A stretch of DNA of 32,997 nucleotides, from NCBI GenBank assembly GCA_905221605.1, contig CAJNDS010001134.1, positions 1 to 32,997 on the forward strand, in the 5' to 3' direction. The notes under the pieces are model-generated. The model saw only the letters and a list, made by a program, of their open reading frames with translations, was not told the DNA's origin and made no database searches. The DNA is from Symbiodinium natans. Lineage: Eukaryota; Sar; Dinophyceae; Suessiales; Symbiodiniaceae. Shown here piece after piece: positions 21,485 through 31,216 of the stretch. A program made the translations under genes and the position numbers. Every line of letters starts with the position of its first letter. Position 1 is the first letter of the stretch.

Positions 21485-22388
21485 GAGGGACCTGGTGCTG
21501 CTCGTCCTCTTCGGGTTGTACGTGCTCACTTGCCTGCTGGTGCCCGTAATTTCCTGGAACTCCATAGATGTCGATGACGGATTACCTTGGGAGATTCACC
21601 TGATTTTTTTGGTCGTCTTTCTCGCCACCAAAGCCGCTGAACTGTGGATCTACAACAGTGATCCGACACTTGCCAGTCCCCTTCCGGTGCTGAGGAGGGA
21701 GAGGTGGGGGCATTCGTGGGCGCGGGCCACCCTCTGCTTGATTCCATTGTTCAACTCTGCTCAACTATAGAGACACTTAGGGCCTTGGGGTTGTGTGGTT
21801 GTGTTATGTTGCTTTGCTGTTTGACCCCTGAAAGCGCACAGGTTCGACGTCATGAACGGTTTCGTGTTCAAGTTCGCGATGTCCTTCATGGCATATTTTG
21901 ATGCCTACCAGGATGCGGTGGCCACTGCTACTGCTTTCAAGTCACATAACCCAGTGTCGCAGCTGCTGGCGCCGTGGATGATCGGGTGCTACCTGCTTGG
22001 CGTTGTTTGCCTGCAGTGGGGGATCGTTGCGTGGCTGGCGCTACGTGACCCGACCCGCGCGTGCATACTTAAGCTCCTTCACATGGAATCCGTCTGCGCT
22101 CGGCTCACTTTGCCAGCGGACCAGAAGAAGACTTGGGTCTTACTACAAATCGCACGCACGATTGGGGAAGACGTCCCCCAGGGGATCACACAAACGCTAT
22201 TTGTCGTCTACGTGCAAAAGAACCCCTTCTTGATCCTGTCCATTCTCTGCGCCATCGGCAGCTCCCTCTTGGCGGCCAAGGACGCCATCACCCGGAAGCT
22301 GCTGGCTTCTGGCGATGTGCAGCAGCAAGCTTTGGTGCAAGCCGCGGATCAGCACGTCTCCTTCCAAGTCAGTCATGTAGTCATCTAG
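21485..22388 (+). CDS. Multi-pass membrane protein, two joined exons
   Basis: Exon one, 21485-21703, starts after CCAG with a phase-2 G and encodes two helices (LVLLVLFGLYVLTCLLVPV and IHLIFLVVFLATKAAEL). Its donor is AGAG|GTGGGG, phase 2. Exon two begins at 21842 after CACAG, also phase 2, so the frame joins. It encodes FKFAMSFMAYFDAYQDAVAT, helices around WMIGCYLLGVVCLQWGIVAWLAL and TLFVVYVQKNPF...ILSILCAIGSSLLAA, and a motif GEDVPQGITQ between them. The Glu-x-x-Pro-Gln followed by Gln on a helix resembles XK-related (XKR) membrane proteins, but this is only a resemblance. The frame reaches a TAG at 22386-22388; a donor near CCAA|GTCAGT (phase 0) is an alternative end. Substrate and location unknown. 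Confidence 0.62.
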
Positions 22389-22674
22389 GTCTTGGCAGGT
22401 CCTAACGTCAGAACTTGTGGGTGATAAGCTTCTGCTTGTAGCAGCAAGCATTGGGGGTTGGAGGGATCCCGTGCTGATCCTGTAATGAGACGAGGTCCAC
22501 AGCGTGCACTTCGTGGTTTTCTCACCTGCAAGTCGTCTAGGCGTGGCTAAGGCTGTCTTCGTCCGAAGGCCCTGCGCGGGAATCTCTTGGTGTGGCTTTG
22601 TGAATAACTTAGTCGAATACCGGCTTGTCGGAGAAGTTTCGCATCTTTTTCCCACATGCTGCCGCCCCCTGTAG

Positions 22675-23279
22675 GAGCGGGCGCACAGACAAGCAGTTTG
22701 GAGGCAAAGAGCGCTGTGACCAGTGCTTCTACCTCCAGCATGGCCAGTATATCACAGCAGTGAGGCTGACGCACCATGGCGGAATAGTCTGGAAACGCAA
22801 CCTCCAAGCCATCGAGGTCACCACCAACACAGGTGCTCGGAGGCTCTTCGGCTACGCGCAATCCTTTGACTTTGAGGCCGTGGCCAGGGAGGGCCATCAC
22901 ATCGTGGGGCTCCAGGTGGAAGTTGACCGCCATGGGCTCAGGACTGATTTGACAGAGTCAGCTCTAGGCAAAGGGATGGGTATTGGTTGGCAGGGCTCTC
23001 CGAATTCCGGATCCACAACAGGAGTCAGGAGGGGGAGTAGGGAGAGGGTGATTTCGGGTCGTGCGTTGAGTTGAGGGAGTGATGCAACGAGAGCTGAGAC
23101 GTCTTTCACAAAGCTGAAGAACCTTCATCCCACGAGCTAAAAGCCCACATCCTTGGAGGATCACAGGCGTCAAGCAGGCGAAAATCCCGGAGATGCCCAC
23201 AGCCGAGAGGCCGCCAGCAGAAGCCCACGAAGGCCGGGACAATGAGGCAGTCCAACAACATCTCCTTACTAGATGCCAG
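22675..23279 (+). CDS. Jacalin-like lectin domain, two exons
   Basis: Exon one, 22675-22941, begins after CTGTAG and encodes FGGKERCDQCFYLQHGQYIT, AVRLTHHGG, then IEVTTNTGARRLFGYAQ and GHHIVGLQVEVDRHGL. The order G-x-Y-I-T-x-V, T-N-x-G and I-V-G-L matches the strands of jacalin-like beta-prism lectins, which bind carbohydrate. Exon two, 23159-23279, supplies ITGVKQAKIPEMP and a polar tail, ending CCAG|GTACTT. The joint CTCAG|GA...GGAG|GATC keeps phase 2 and makes a GA-AG intron of 217 bases. The first jacalin strand may be in an upstream exon. Whether this is the C-terminus of the membrane protein or a separate gene cannot be settled here. Confidence 0.58.
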
Positions 23280-23375
23280 GTACTTGTACTGTTTTCTCTT
23301 GCTTCCCTTCCTTTTTGTAAACGCTGCGCGTCATCCGCTTTGGCACGGCCCGAGAATTTTAAGGTTGAGAATTGA

Positions 23376-25024
23376 GGGCTTTCGGGCTTGGCCCTGGGCC
23401 AGCATCTTAGGGTTTAAGGTTCAGGGTTTAGGTTTTGTGGGGTTTCCAGGTGCAATAGTTTAGAGCCCATAGGACCTCTGACGCCTATGGCCCGGGCCGA
23501 GGCCAATTGGACAGTTCATTTTTGTTGGAGGGGGGGGGGGGGAGGACGGGGGAAGGTGGGGGGGTGGGGAGTCTTGTTTGGGGTTCTTAGAAGTTTGGCG
23601 TTGCTTAACACCCTCTTTGGTGTCTTTTCGGAAGGGGTCTAGGGGCTTCTGTGCAGGGCTTCGGGTGGACAGCAAGTTGGGAGACTTCTGCTTCTCCCCG
23701 TTTAGCACCCTGAAGCTTGCAGGTGTTAAAGCAGGCTGTGCCTTGTTTTCTCTTCTTGCTCATGCTTCCGCTGTCGAACGACCGAGTTTCGATTTGCGCA
23801 TGTGTGGGCTGTTCAGGCGCGACTCCGGCCAACGGCGTCTGAGACGGGAATGCTTTAATGCTCTGGGGTGTTCCCCCAGCCTTAGCAGGGATTATTATAG
23901 GGGGGCACGATAGTCCCTTATTAAGGGCTGTTAGTAAAAGGGGGAACATCGAAAGGAATGCTGTCAGTGCTTCCCTGAACTTCGCATGGTCTCGAAAGTT
24001 TACTATAATAGGGGGCCCTAGATCCCTGTCAAGGACTGTCAGAAGGGGGAACGTCCTGACAGAGTCAATTCTAATTCGAGTGTGGGCGTACGCCCAGTCA
24101 CAGGCAAATCCAAAGTTTTTCACAGGAAGTCTTAGCTCGTCGCAGGTTTGTCACAAAGTGACAGGCCGATGTTCGCCTCCTCGTTGGGGGAGGGAGCTGG
24201 GCGTTGCGCCATCCCTAAGCCATCGAAGCCCGCAACAAGGAGCCGTCGCTGCATCCGCGGAGCTGAAGAAGCCCGGATTTGGGGTTTGGGGTTTAGGGTT
24301 TAGGGTTAGGGCCTTTAGGGTTTAGTTAGGGTTTTTGGGTTTGGGTTTTGGGTTTTGGGTTTGGGTTTTGGGTTTAGGGTTTTGGGTTTAGGGTTTCGTT
24401 GTTACTCAATAACAGCTATAACAGCTACGGCTTGGGCCATCTGCGGGCAGTGACTGAGCGAGCGGGAAAGAGAGCTAGGCAGCCTGCAAAGGCATCCTGG
24501 TGTTTAAGGGTTTGGGCTCGAAAGGTTTAGAAATTTTGGGTTACAGTTTAGGGTTTAGGGTTTAGGGTTTAGGGTTTAGGGTTTAGGGTTTAGGGTTTAG
24601 GGTTTAGGGTTTAGGGTTTAGGGTTTAGGGTTTAGGGTATTATCCTATTACGATTCAACATGTTCTAAAACCCTTCGAGGCCGTAGAAAAGGGCGAGAAA
24701 CCGTGCAGGCCTTGCGATCGGTTGTCGACAGGAAATGGTTGATGCCGGTTGCATGAATGCGGCTGGGAAGCCTTCTGGCTTCAGGTAATGTGCCTCACAA
24801 CCTGGCCAACGGTTCACGCCCCTATGGAACTGTGATGACTGGGGATTTCGGCGCCGGTCTGCAGGCACATCTGAACTCAAACCGCTCAGAATTTTTGTTT
24901 GGCTCATGCCCTAAATCCATTTTACCCTATGTCGCCCTAAACCCTAAACCCTAAACCCTAAACCCTAAACCCTAAACCCTAAACCCTAAACCCTAAACCC
25001 TAAACCCTAAACCCTAAACCCGAG
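23376..25024. repeat. Spacer with telomere-like arrays, no gene
   Basis: Contains TTTAGGG and TTTTGGG variants (24275-24395), a perfect TTTAGGG array (24541-24637) and a CCCTAAA array (24930-25021). The two arrays face each other across about 290 bases of unique sequence. A polyG/GGGAGG tract lies at 23528-23575. Open frames on both strands here lack family features. Confidence 0.7.
23889..24062 (+). repeat. Diverged ~109-bp duplication
   Basis: TTATTATAGGGGGGCACGAT followed by AGTCCCTTATTAAGGGCTGT and AAAAGGGGGAACATC (about 23891-23952) recurs as ACTATAATAGGGGGCCCTAG, ATCCCTGTCAAGGACTGTC, AGAAGGGGGAACGTCC (about 24001-24058). The style (TATTATAGGGG...CCCTTATT) resembles family R and the spot near 25955-25985. 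Confidence 0.6.
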
Positions 25025-25096
25025 CGACCCTTCGAGAACTTCCTGGCTGCCTCGGTGATGGAGCCCCTGGCCGCCCGTGCATCGCGACTGGAGCAG
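25025..25096 (+). CDS. Candidate exon (24 codons)
   Basis: A CCCTAAA array ends in CCCGAG, then 24 open codons in phase 0 (RPFENFLAASVMEPLAARAS) end at GGAGCAG|GTGTCTTGG, a good GT donor. Coding-like amphipathic composition amid repeat. Position 4 kb upstream of the SNF2 exons would allow it to belong to that gene, but no motif proves it. Confidence 0.38.
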
Positions 25097-25110
25097 GTGT
25101 CTTGGACTGG

Positions 25111-25260
25111 GTTTAGGGCTTTAAGGTTTAGGGTTTTAAGGCTTAGGGTTCATAAACCCAAGAGGGTTTAGGGTTTTGTTTAGGGCTTTAAGGTTTAGGG
25201 TTTTAAGGTTTAGGGTTCATAAACCCAAGAGGGTTTAGGGTTTTGTTTAGGGTGTTAAGG
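25111..25260 (+). repeat. 67-bp tandem repeat of degenerate telomeric units
   Basis: Units start at 25111, 25178 and (partial) 25245. Each combines TTTAGGGCTTTAAGG, TTTAGGGTTTTAAGG and a fixed insert TTCATAAACCCAAGAGGG. It shows that degenerate telomeric sequence is itself duplicated in blocks. Confidence 0.85.
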
Positions 25261-27689
25261 TTTAGGGTGTGTTTAGGGTTGAGGGTTTCATCTAGGGGTT
25301 TGAGGTTTTGGGGTCTATGGTTTAGGGTTTGATTCAGGGTTTTAAGGGTTTTGGGTTTATGGTTTAGGGTTTAGGGCTTGGGGTTTGGGGTTGGTTTTAT
25401 GTAGGGTTTATGTAGGGTTGATTTAGGTTTTAGGGTCATTTAGGGCTTGTTTAGCGTTTTAAGGCTGACGGTTTATTTCGGGTTTGAGTAATTCGTTCAT
25501 ATACCCAGGGACGCCAATACCTCTTAAGAGCATCCCCCCAAAAAGTAAGGATCATCATAAGAATGGTTTCTGAATAAACGGTCTTGGAGCCTCTGGTTCT
25601 GGCTGCCCTCAGTTCTGGATTTAGGCTTTAGGACATAGGATCTGTGCTGCCCTGCAGTGCCCTCACGCCATTTCTTTGCCTCAATTCCCCTCCCCTAAGT
25701 TTGCTAAAACCGTGAACCCAAACCAGGGTTAGGAAGGGGCCTACTGTGGGACAATATTATGGGGGTTTCCCAACATTAGGGGCCCTTCTTTGCCATTTTT
25801 GGGGGGCGCGCTGGATTCGTAGAATCAGGATTCATTGTGAGCAGTTTTTGGGGTGTAGAAGGGCGGTGCCCTAATTGGATAGACATCCATCTTGACACTG
25901 AAGTCATCGACTTTCGGAATGCTGTGTACTGTATTACATGGCCCCATTCGGGGTTCCTATTATACTAGGGGGCCTTATTTAGGGTTGCCAAGAAAGAAAC
26001 ATATTTGTGAGAACCTATAGGTTGGTGTCCGTCTTTCGGGTTACCTGTGCATGGTTTTGGACAGGGGCAGAAACTTATGAAACCGACGAAACCGGTCCAG
26101 ATCTCGTTGCCTGGAATCAACGACCCCCCAAAACGCCTTAACAACCCTGAACCGTAAGAGCCACAAGATGCTTATTGGCCCTAAACCCCTAAAACCTCTG
26201 AACTGCAAACCCTAAACCCTACACCCTAAGCCCTAAACCCTAAAGGGGGTAGCCTCAATAGCTTAGGGGTCCGCTGTCCGACCGCAGAGTTCGCGCCGCG
26301 GTGTTTTGAGCTCTGAAACTCCACTGCCGCAAACAAGGCAACACTCTCGAATGCCTATAAACCCGTATTACTGCAATTTCGACTGCTAGCCCCAAACCTC
26401 AAACCCTAAACCCGAAACCCATGCATGTAGTATGTTCATCTCGGGCAATTTAGGGTTTAGGGAAGCTTTGTTTTTGAGGGGGCGACACAGAAGCAGCGCT
26501 CAGGTCTTCTTTGCAAAGGCCAGCGAGCATGAAGGCCCACCGACCCGGTAACGGTTTAGGGTTTTGAAAATCTGGGTTTAGGGTTTACGGTTGAGGGTTT
26601 TATTGAAACTATTAAAGGTGCAGGTCCGGGGAAGTTTCGAGGAGTTTCGAGGAGTTTCTGCTTTGGATTTTTTAGAATAGTTTCAAGTTACCGGGGCCTG
26701 AGTGTTCAGGGTTTAGGATTTGGGGTTCAGGGTTTAGGGTGGGGAGCCTTTGCGATACAAGCTGTGCAGGGCGTGGAGCGGGGAGAAATGTGGCGACAAC
26801 GCCTCATGGGGCAGCATGGCTTGAGATGGTGGATTTGCTCAGTTTAGTCAGTGGTTTAGGGTTTAGGGTTTAGGGTTTACGGATTAGGGTTTAGTGCTTA
26901 GGGTTTAGGCTGTACTGCTTGTCAGAAGCGCTGGAGAGCCAGGTCTTGTAGTCAAACCTCAATCACACCCCGGCAAGCCGGGTTTCGGGTTTAGGGTTTA
27001 GGGTTTAGGGTTTAGGTTTAGGGTTTAGGGTTTGGGGTTTAGGGTTTAGGGTTTAGGGTTTAGGGTTTAGGGTTTAGGGTTTAGGGTTTAGGGCTGCAAT
27101 GAGTGCAGACTGCTGCGCGTCTCACTCAGAACTGCGCGGTCGTTAGCAACTCTTAGGGGCTGGGTAGTGAACCTGTTAACATTTTTGGTTACGCAGAATT
27201 CTTTTACAAATGAACGATGAACCTTGTTTAGGCCAGGACATTCAGCCCCCAAGAACTACTCACATCTGCGCGAAATAGAAGTCCTGCAAGCTTAGAAACC
27301 CTATAAAACGGCTCCTGAAAAAAAAGACCCTCAGGCCCTTCGACCCTGTTTGGGTTTGGGGTTGAGAGTTGCGAAACGAAAATTTCGTTGAGTGCAGTGG
27401 GCCACCCGAAACCCTAAGCCCATTATCCTCTCAAGCTCTGCATGCGCCCTTGTAGAACCCTTTCGAGATGAACGACCCGCAGCCTATGATGCGCCAAATC
27501 CTCGAACATTTTCCACGGGCCCCAAACCCCAAACCCTCAACCCCAAGACTGCTCGTACTCCAAATCCCAATGTTTTCAGCAGACCTTCAAACCCCAAACC
27601 CCAACCCCCCCTTAGGACTCCCCTGCTTCGAAGTGTATGTACAGGTTATAAAGCAGGGGACTCAAATGACGAGCCCCACCTTCGCATCC
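25261..27689. other. Telomere-repeat-rich spacer with isolated exon-like islands
   Basis: Mostly TTTAGGG variants and unique sequence; the largest array is 26990-27093. Islands open on + with AG|G starts occur at 26770-26822 (GVERGEMWRQRLMGQHGL), 26909-26942 (LYCLSEALESQ, CAG|GTC donor) and about 27446-27520 (two competing frames). None is recognisable, so they are noted but not called as genes. Confidence 0.5.
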
Positions 27690-27885
27690 CCTACTGCTGT
27701 TCTTTCTGAGAGGCTACCCTCGTATGGTTATAAGTGGAGTCTAAGTGCAGTTACTATTTGGTTAGGAAGTACCCTAAACCCTAAACCCTTGTAAAACCCA
27801 AAGCCCTAAACCCTAAGCCCTAAACCCTAAACCCTAAACCCTAAACCCTAAACCCTAAACCTACTGCTGTTCTTTCTGGGAGGCT
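27690..27885 (+). repeat. 26-bp direct repeats bounding a telomeric intron-like segment
   Basis: CCTACTGCTGTTCTTTCTGA + GAGGCT at 27690-27715 recurs at 27860-27885 with one difference (25 of 26). Between them are unique bases and a CCCTAAA array (27771-27860). Both copies contain AG|GC, so 27713-27882 can be read as a 170-base GC-AG intron. The joined + frame reads LLLFFLRGLLDRLVKLEE. Confidence 0.75.
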
Positions 27886-28034
27886 TGCTTGATCGCCTTG
27901 TGAAGCTGGAGGAGGTTGTTTGGGCTAGCGTCTGAAGCAGCTCCTCGGGTGCGCCAGAGAGAGTTTTTGGGGGGTTTAGGGTTCAGGGTGAGGGTTTAGG
28001 GTTTAGGGTTTAGGGTTTCGGGTTTAGGGTTTAG

Positions 28035-28818
28035 GGTTTAGGGTTGGTTTCAAAGGTCTTCATAGGGGTTTTATGAGCCTTTTGAAGGGATGGTACAGAT
28101 TTTGACTTGGATGAGTTGCAACTAGGGATGAGCTAAGAAAGGTTAGATTTCGAAGCGTTCAGGGTTTAGGGCCCTAAACCCTAAACGCGAAACCCGAAAC
28201 CCGAAACCCTAAACCCTAAACCCAAGCTTGTTGGTCTTTTTGCTGCTGGTTGGTGGAAGTCGACACCAGTAGGGTTGAGGGTTTAGGGATTAGAGAAGGG
28301 TTTGGGGTTAAGGTTTATGTAGGGTTTAGGCTTTACATAGGGTTGAGGGTTTGTCAGGCAGCTGCAAAGTAAAGTGCGTTTGGCAGGGAACACGTAGCCC
28401 AATCTTCAAACAACCCATTTGCAGCAATAGACACAGATGCTTTGGGCGAAGTATACCATGCATCCCAAAACCCCTAAACCCTAAAGTTTCCTGATGCAGT
28501 CGTACCCCCCCCCAGACCAACTCTAAGGATCCCCTCCTAAACTAGCACGCCCATTAGTGCATTGCCCCCATTAGGCAAAACAAGGGATTCTCAAATAAAA
28601 CGACTCCCAAGACTCTGGGGCTATTGGGGATACCTAGCAGCAAACTCTAAACCCTACACCTTACGAATTCTAAACCCTACACCTTACAAAGTCCGAAACG
28701 TCAAGCCTCACAACCTTACGGCATAAACCTTGCTAAGCCATGGTAAGCCCTAACCCCTAGACCCTAAAACCCTGAACCCTAAACCCTAAACCCTCCGAAG
28801 CCAACCGAAAGCTCCAAG
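28035..28818. other. No gene seen
   Basis: Unique sequence with short telomere-like blocks at 28160-28225 (both orientations meeting at GGGCCC) and 28740-28795, plus a small duplicated CTAAACCCTACACCTTAC near 28645-28690. Confidence 0.6.
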
Positions 28819-30011
28819 GCTTGAGCTGATCACGTTCGGAGACCCGCAGCCGATCGCCGCGCAAGCGAACCCTGCTGCGGTCCATGACGAGGAGGTGCAA
28901 GTTAGGGTTTGGGGGTTTGGGGTTTATATGCTGTACCTCATTCCCCCGTTCCAACTACAAACTAGCAGTGAGGATGAAGGTCGCCGAGGTGCTCCGGACC
29001 CATGGGCTTCCAGCCACGCAGCTTCCCACGAGCAAGAATCTTGCTGGCCCTCTGGTACCCTTGTTCCTTTGTTTTGGTTTCGAATGTAGGGTCTAGGGTG
29101 TTAGGGTTTAGGGTTTTAGGGTTTTAGGGTTTTAGGGTTTAGGGTTTAGGGTTTAGGGTTTAGGGTTTAACCCTTTGTAAAGTAACCAGCCCCATTAAAA
29201 GGCTGCCCTTATTGTGATATGGTTCATGGGCTACCAAGGAATGCCGGGAGGGAGATGGCGACGGCCATGAAGAGCTTCTGCACCTCGCCGGAGGCCTTCG
29301 TATTTGGGATTTAGGGGTTAGGGGCTCAGGGTTTAGGGTTTGGGGTTTAGGGTTTGGGGTTTAGGGTTTAGGGTTTGGGGTTTAGGGTTTAGGGTTTAGG
29401 GTTTAGGGTTTAGGGTTTAGGGTTTAGGAATTCGGGTTTGGGGGGTTTGGGGGGGGAGGCTTTTGTGCTGCTTCTGTCAGTGGACCACGTGGCCTTGGGG
29501 ACAAACCTCACTGCGGCCAGCCACTCGGACTCCATGGTCGGCCCTTCTTCCCTTGGGTTTTTGTTAAAGGGCTTCGGGCCCCTAAGAATCTCCTTTAAGC
29601 CCAAAAAGGGTACCCCTTTTTTTCCTTAGGGTTTCGGGGCCCTTGTAAATAATCACCTTGAAACCCCAAAATAAGGGTAACCCATTTTGTTTATTCCTAG
29701 GTTTCTCCTGGGTCTAGGGTTCCTTATAGTCACCTTTCAACCCCAAAAAGTGTGCCCCTTTTTTATCCCTAGGTTCCTCTTGGGTCTAGGTCATGTGGTC
29801 CTTGTCCATCCCCTGAATGCGGAGAGCCTGAGCTCGGCAGTGGCATATGAGAAGCAGGCGCTGGCACTAACCCCCAAACCCTAAACCCCAAACCCCAAAC
29901 CCTAAGCCCTAAACCCTAAACCCTCCTGGCTCCTATGAGAAGCAGGCCCTGGCCCGAGTCCGCCGCGTGGGGCAGGCTGAAGGCAAGATCCATGTCTGGC
30001 GCTTTGCGACT
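28819..30011 (+). CDS. SNF2-family helicase, C-terminal ATPase lobe (six exons, partial)
   Basis: Exons: 28819-28894, 28980-29054, 29239-29293, 29459-29519, 29790-29857, 29946-30011. The last three are secure: AFVLLLSVDHVALGTNLTAA, then (S)HVVLVHPLNAESLSSAV and AYEKQ, then ALARVRRVGQAEGKIHVWRF. These are SNF2 motif V (G-T-N-L-T-x-A) and motif VI (Q-A-x-x-R-x-R-R-x-G-Q, then V-W-R-F), which couple ATP hydrolysis to DNA translocation in nuclear chromatin remodellers. Exon three (REMATAMKSFCTSPE) fits the R-x6-F helix before motif V, and exon two (VAEVLRTHGLP) the motif IV region. Introns are A|GC, CAG|GC, GAG|GC or GAG|GT to AG; those at 28895-28979, 29294-29458 and 29858-29945 are largely telomere-like. 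The junction between exons two and three is not resolved. Motifs I-III and the end of the gene were not found. Confidence 0.75.
29308..29428 (+). repeat. Telomere-like array filling a SNF2 intron
   Basis: TTTAGGG with some TTTGGGG units occupy nearly all of the 165-base intron 29294-29458. The intron is bordered by GGAGGCCTTCGT on the left and GGAGGCTTTTGT on the right. Confidence 0.85.
29590..29789 (+). repeat. Three imperfect 64-78 bp units in a SNF2 intron
   Basis: Units begin AAGCCCAAAAAGGGTACCCC (about 29597), AAACCCCAAAATAAGGG (about 29661) and AACCCCAAAAAGTGTGCCCC (about 29739), each followed by CCTTAGG or CCTAGG and a GGGTCTAGG-like end. The last unit ends exactly at the acceptor GGGTCTAG|GT. 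Confidence 0.75.
29846..29954 (+). repeat. 21-bp direct repeats across both splice sites of a SNF2 intron
   Basis: TATGAGAAGCAGGCG + CTGGCA (29846-29866) and TATGAGAAGCAGGCC + CTGGCC (29934-29954) match at 19 of 21 positions. The 88-base intron 29858-29945 (CAG|GC to GCAG|GCC) lies between equivalent points of the two copies and holds CCCTAAA/CCCCAAA repeat. Confidence 0.9.
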
Positions 30012-31216
30012 TACTTTTCGCCAAGAAATGGACTTGAAATTTGTTAGAGGCTTGTCTTTTAGGGTTTAGGGTTTAGGGTTTAGGGTTAAGGGCTTAGGGC
30101 TTAGGGCTTAGGGTTGCTTGGTGGGAAGAATGAAGTTTAATCTTCTTTTCATCTTCCTTGGTTGTTGGAGAAATAAGGTGACAAGGCAGACAATCGAAGA
30201 GGAGATGCACAAGTTGCATATCTCTCACTGCAGCGCAGCTGCAGGGGCGTGAGCTTGAATCCGAATTCTGTGCCACGGCTGTGCAGGTCAGCTGCTGCCA
30301 AAGTGTGAACCCTAGAAGCTCAGAAGAAGGTTCACTAGTGAGCTTCTGGCTCCATAGACGAAACGAAGACAATTCCTCGTTAGGGTTTAGGAGTTCGGGT
30401 GTTTGGCGGTCTTTGGGGGGCAGCTGCTGCTGAGATGTTTCTCACCCAGCCGACCCAGGGGGCAGCATGTTGGGGGGGCATGCGCTGCAAAACAGGACGA
30501 AGCATGTCTGCCACTGCCGGGTTTAGGGTTTAGGGTTTAGGGCCTAGGGCTTAGGGCTTAGGGCTTAGGGTTTAGGGTTTAGGGTTGCACCCTAAGCCCG
30601 AAACCCTGCCTGCGCCATTCCTTTAGACTGCAGACAGCAGTGGATTCCCTGATTGCATCAGAATGGTTTAGCGTTTAGGGTTGAGGGTTTAGGGTTTAGG
30701 GTTTAGGGGAGTTTCCGAAATTAGGGGTACCTTACTGGGGCCCTAATTTTTTGGGAATCCTACTATTTGGGGTCTACTTTAGGGGTCCCCTCTTTTCGTA
30801 AACCCCGCAAATACCACTATCATCGAGTTTGCGCCCTCCACCCGAAACCTCCATTCCTATCGAACGTAGGCTGCAGTGGACTTCCGAATTGCCCTACAGT
30901 GGATAGGTGACATGGGTTGAAGATGCAGAAAGCAAGGGTTTAGGGTTTAGGGATTGATAAAGCTGCGTTCTGGTCTCGTTGCTTGTTCACGGCATTGCAA
31001 ACAAGGATCAGCAGAGTATGGCCCCTCTTCTCTTGGTCCCGAACGGTTTTTTCGGAAAGTCACGCCCGCAGCGCTCTCGAGAGTATCAGCAAGTACTGCG
31101 TTGTCTTCGTGGACGTTGGGTTTCTGATGGCTTCCAGTCGCTGCTGCTTGGCTCGTCTGCCTTCCAAAGCACCTACGCAGTCCCAAGCTCCGCAGGCTTG
31201 TCCAAGCAGCTGGGTG
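30012..31216. other. Spacer with telomere-like repeats, no gene seen
   Basis: TTTAGGG/CTTAGGG blocks at 30058-30113, 30518-30586 and 30675-30708, then repeat family R. Later SNF2 exons may lie here but I could not identify any. The frame open upstream of the MFS start (from about 30983) is not hydrophobic and looks non-coding. Confidence 0.55.
30711..30806 (+). repeat. Dispersed repeat family R, copy 3
   Basis: Starts GTTTCCGAAATTAGGGGTACC and ends TCTTTTCGTAAACCCC. It shares a 24-base exact core with 13866-13960 and starts directly after a TTTAGGG block. Confidence 0.75.

Noticed and set aside
24888-24908. Relict dinoflagellate spliced-leader sequence
   Set aside because: TTTTTGTTTGGCTCATG is only partly like the 3' half of the spliced leader and lies inside a spacer; the match is too short and imperfect.
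30983-31216. N-terminal extension of the MFS protein
   Set aside because: The in-frame 78 codons before 31217 are rich in Ser, Arg and Cys and unlike the family, whose first helix begins right after the 31217 start.
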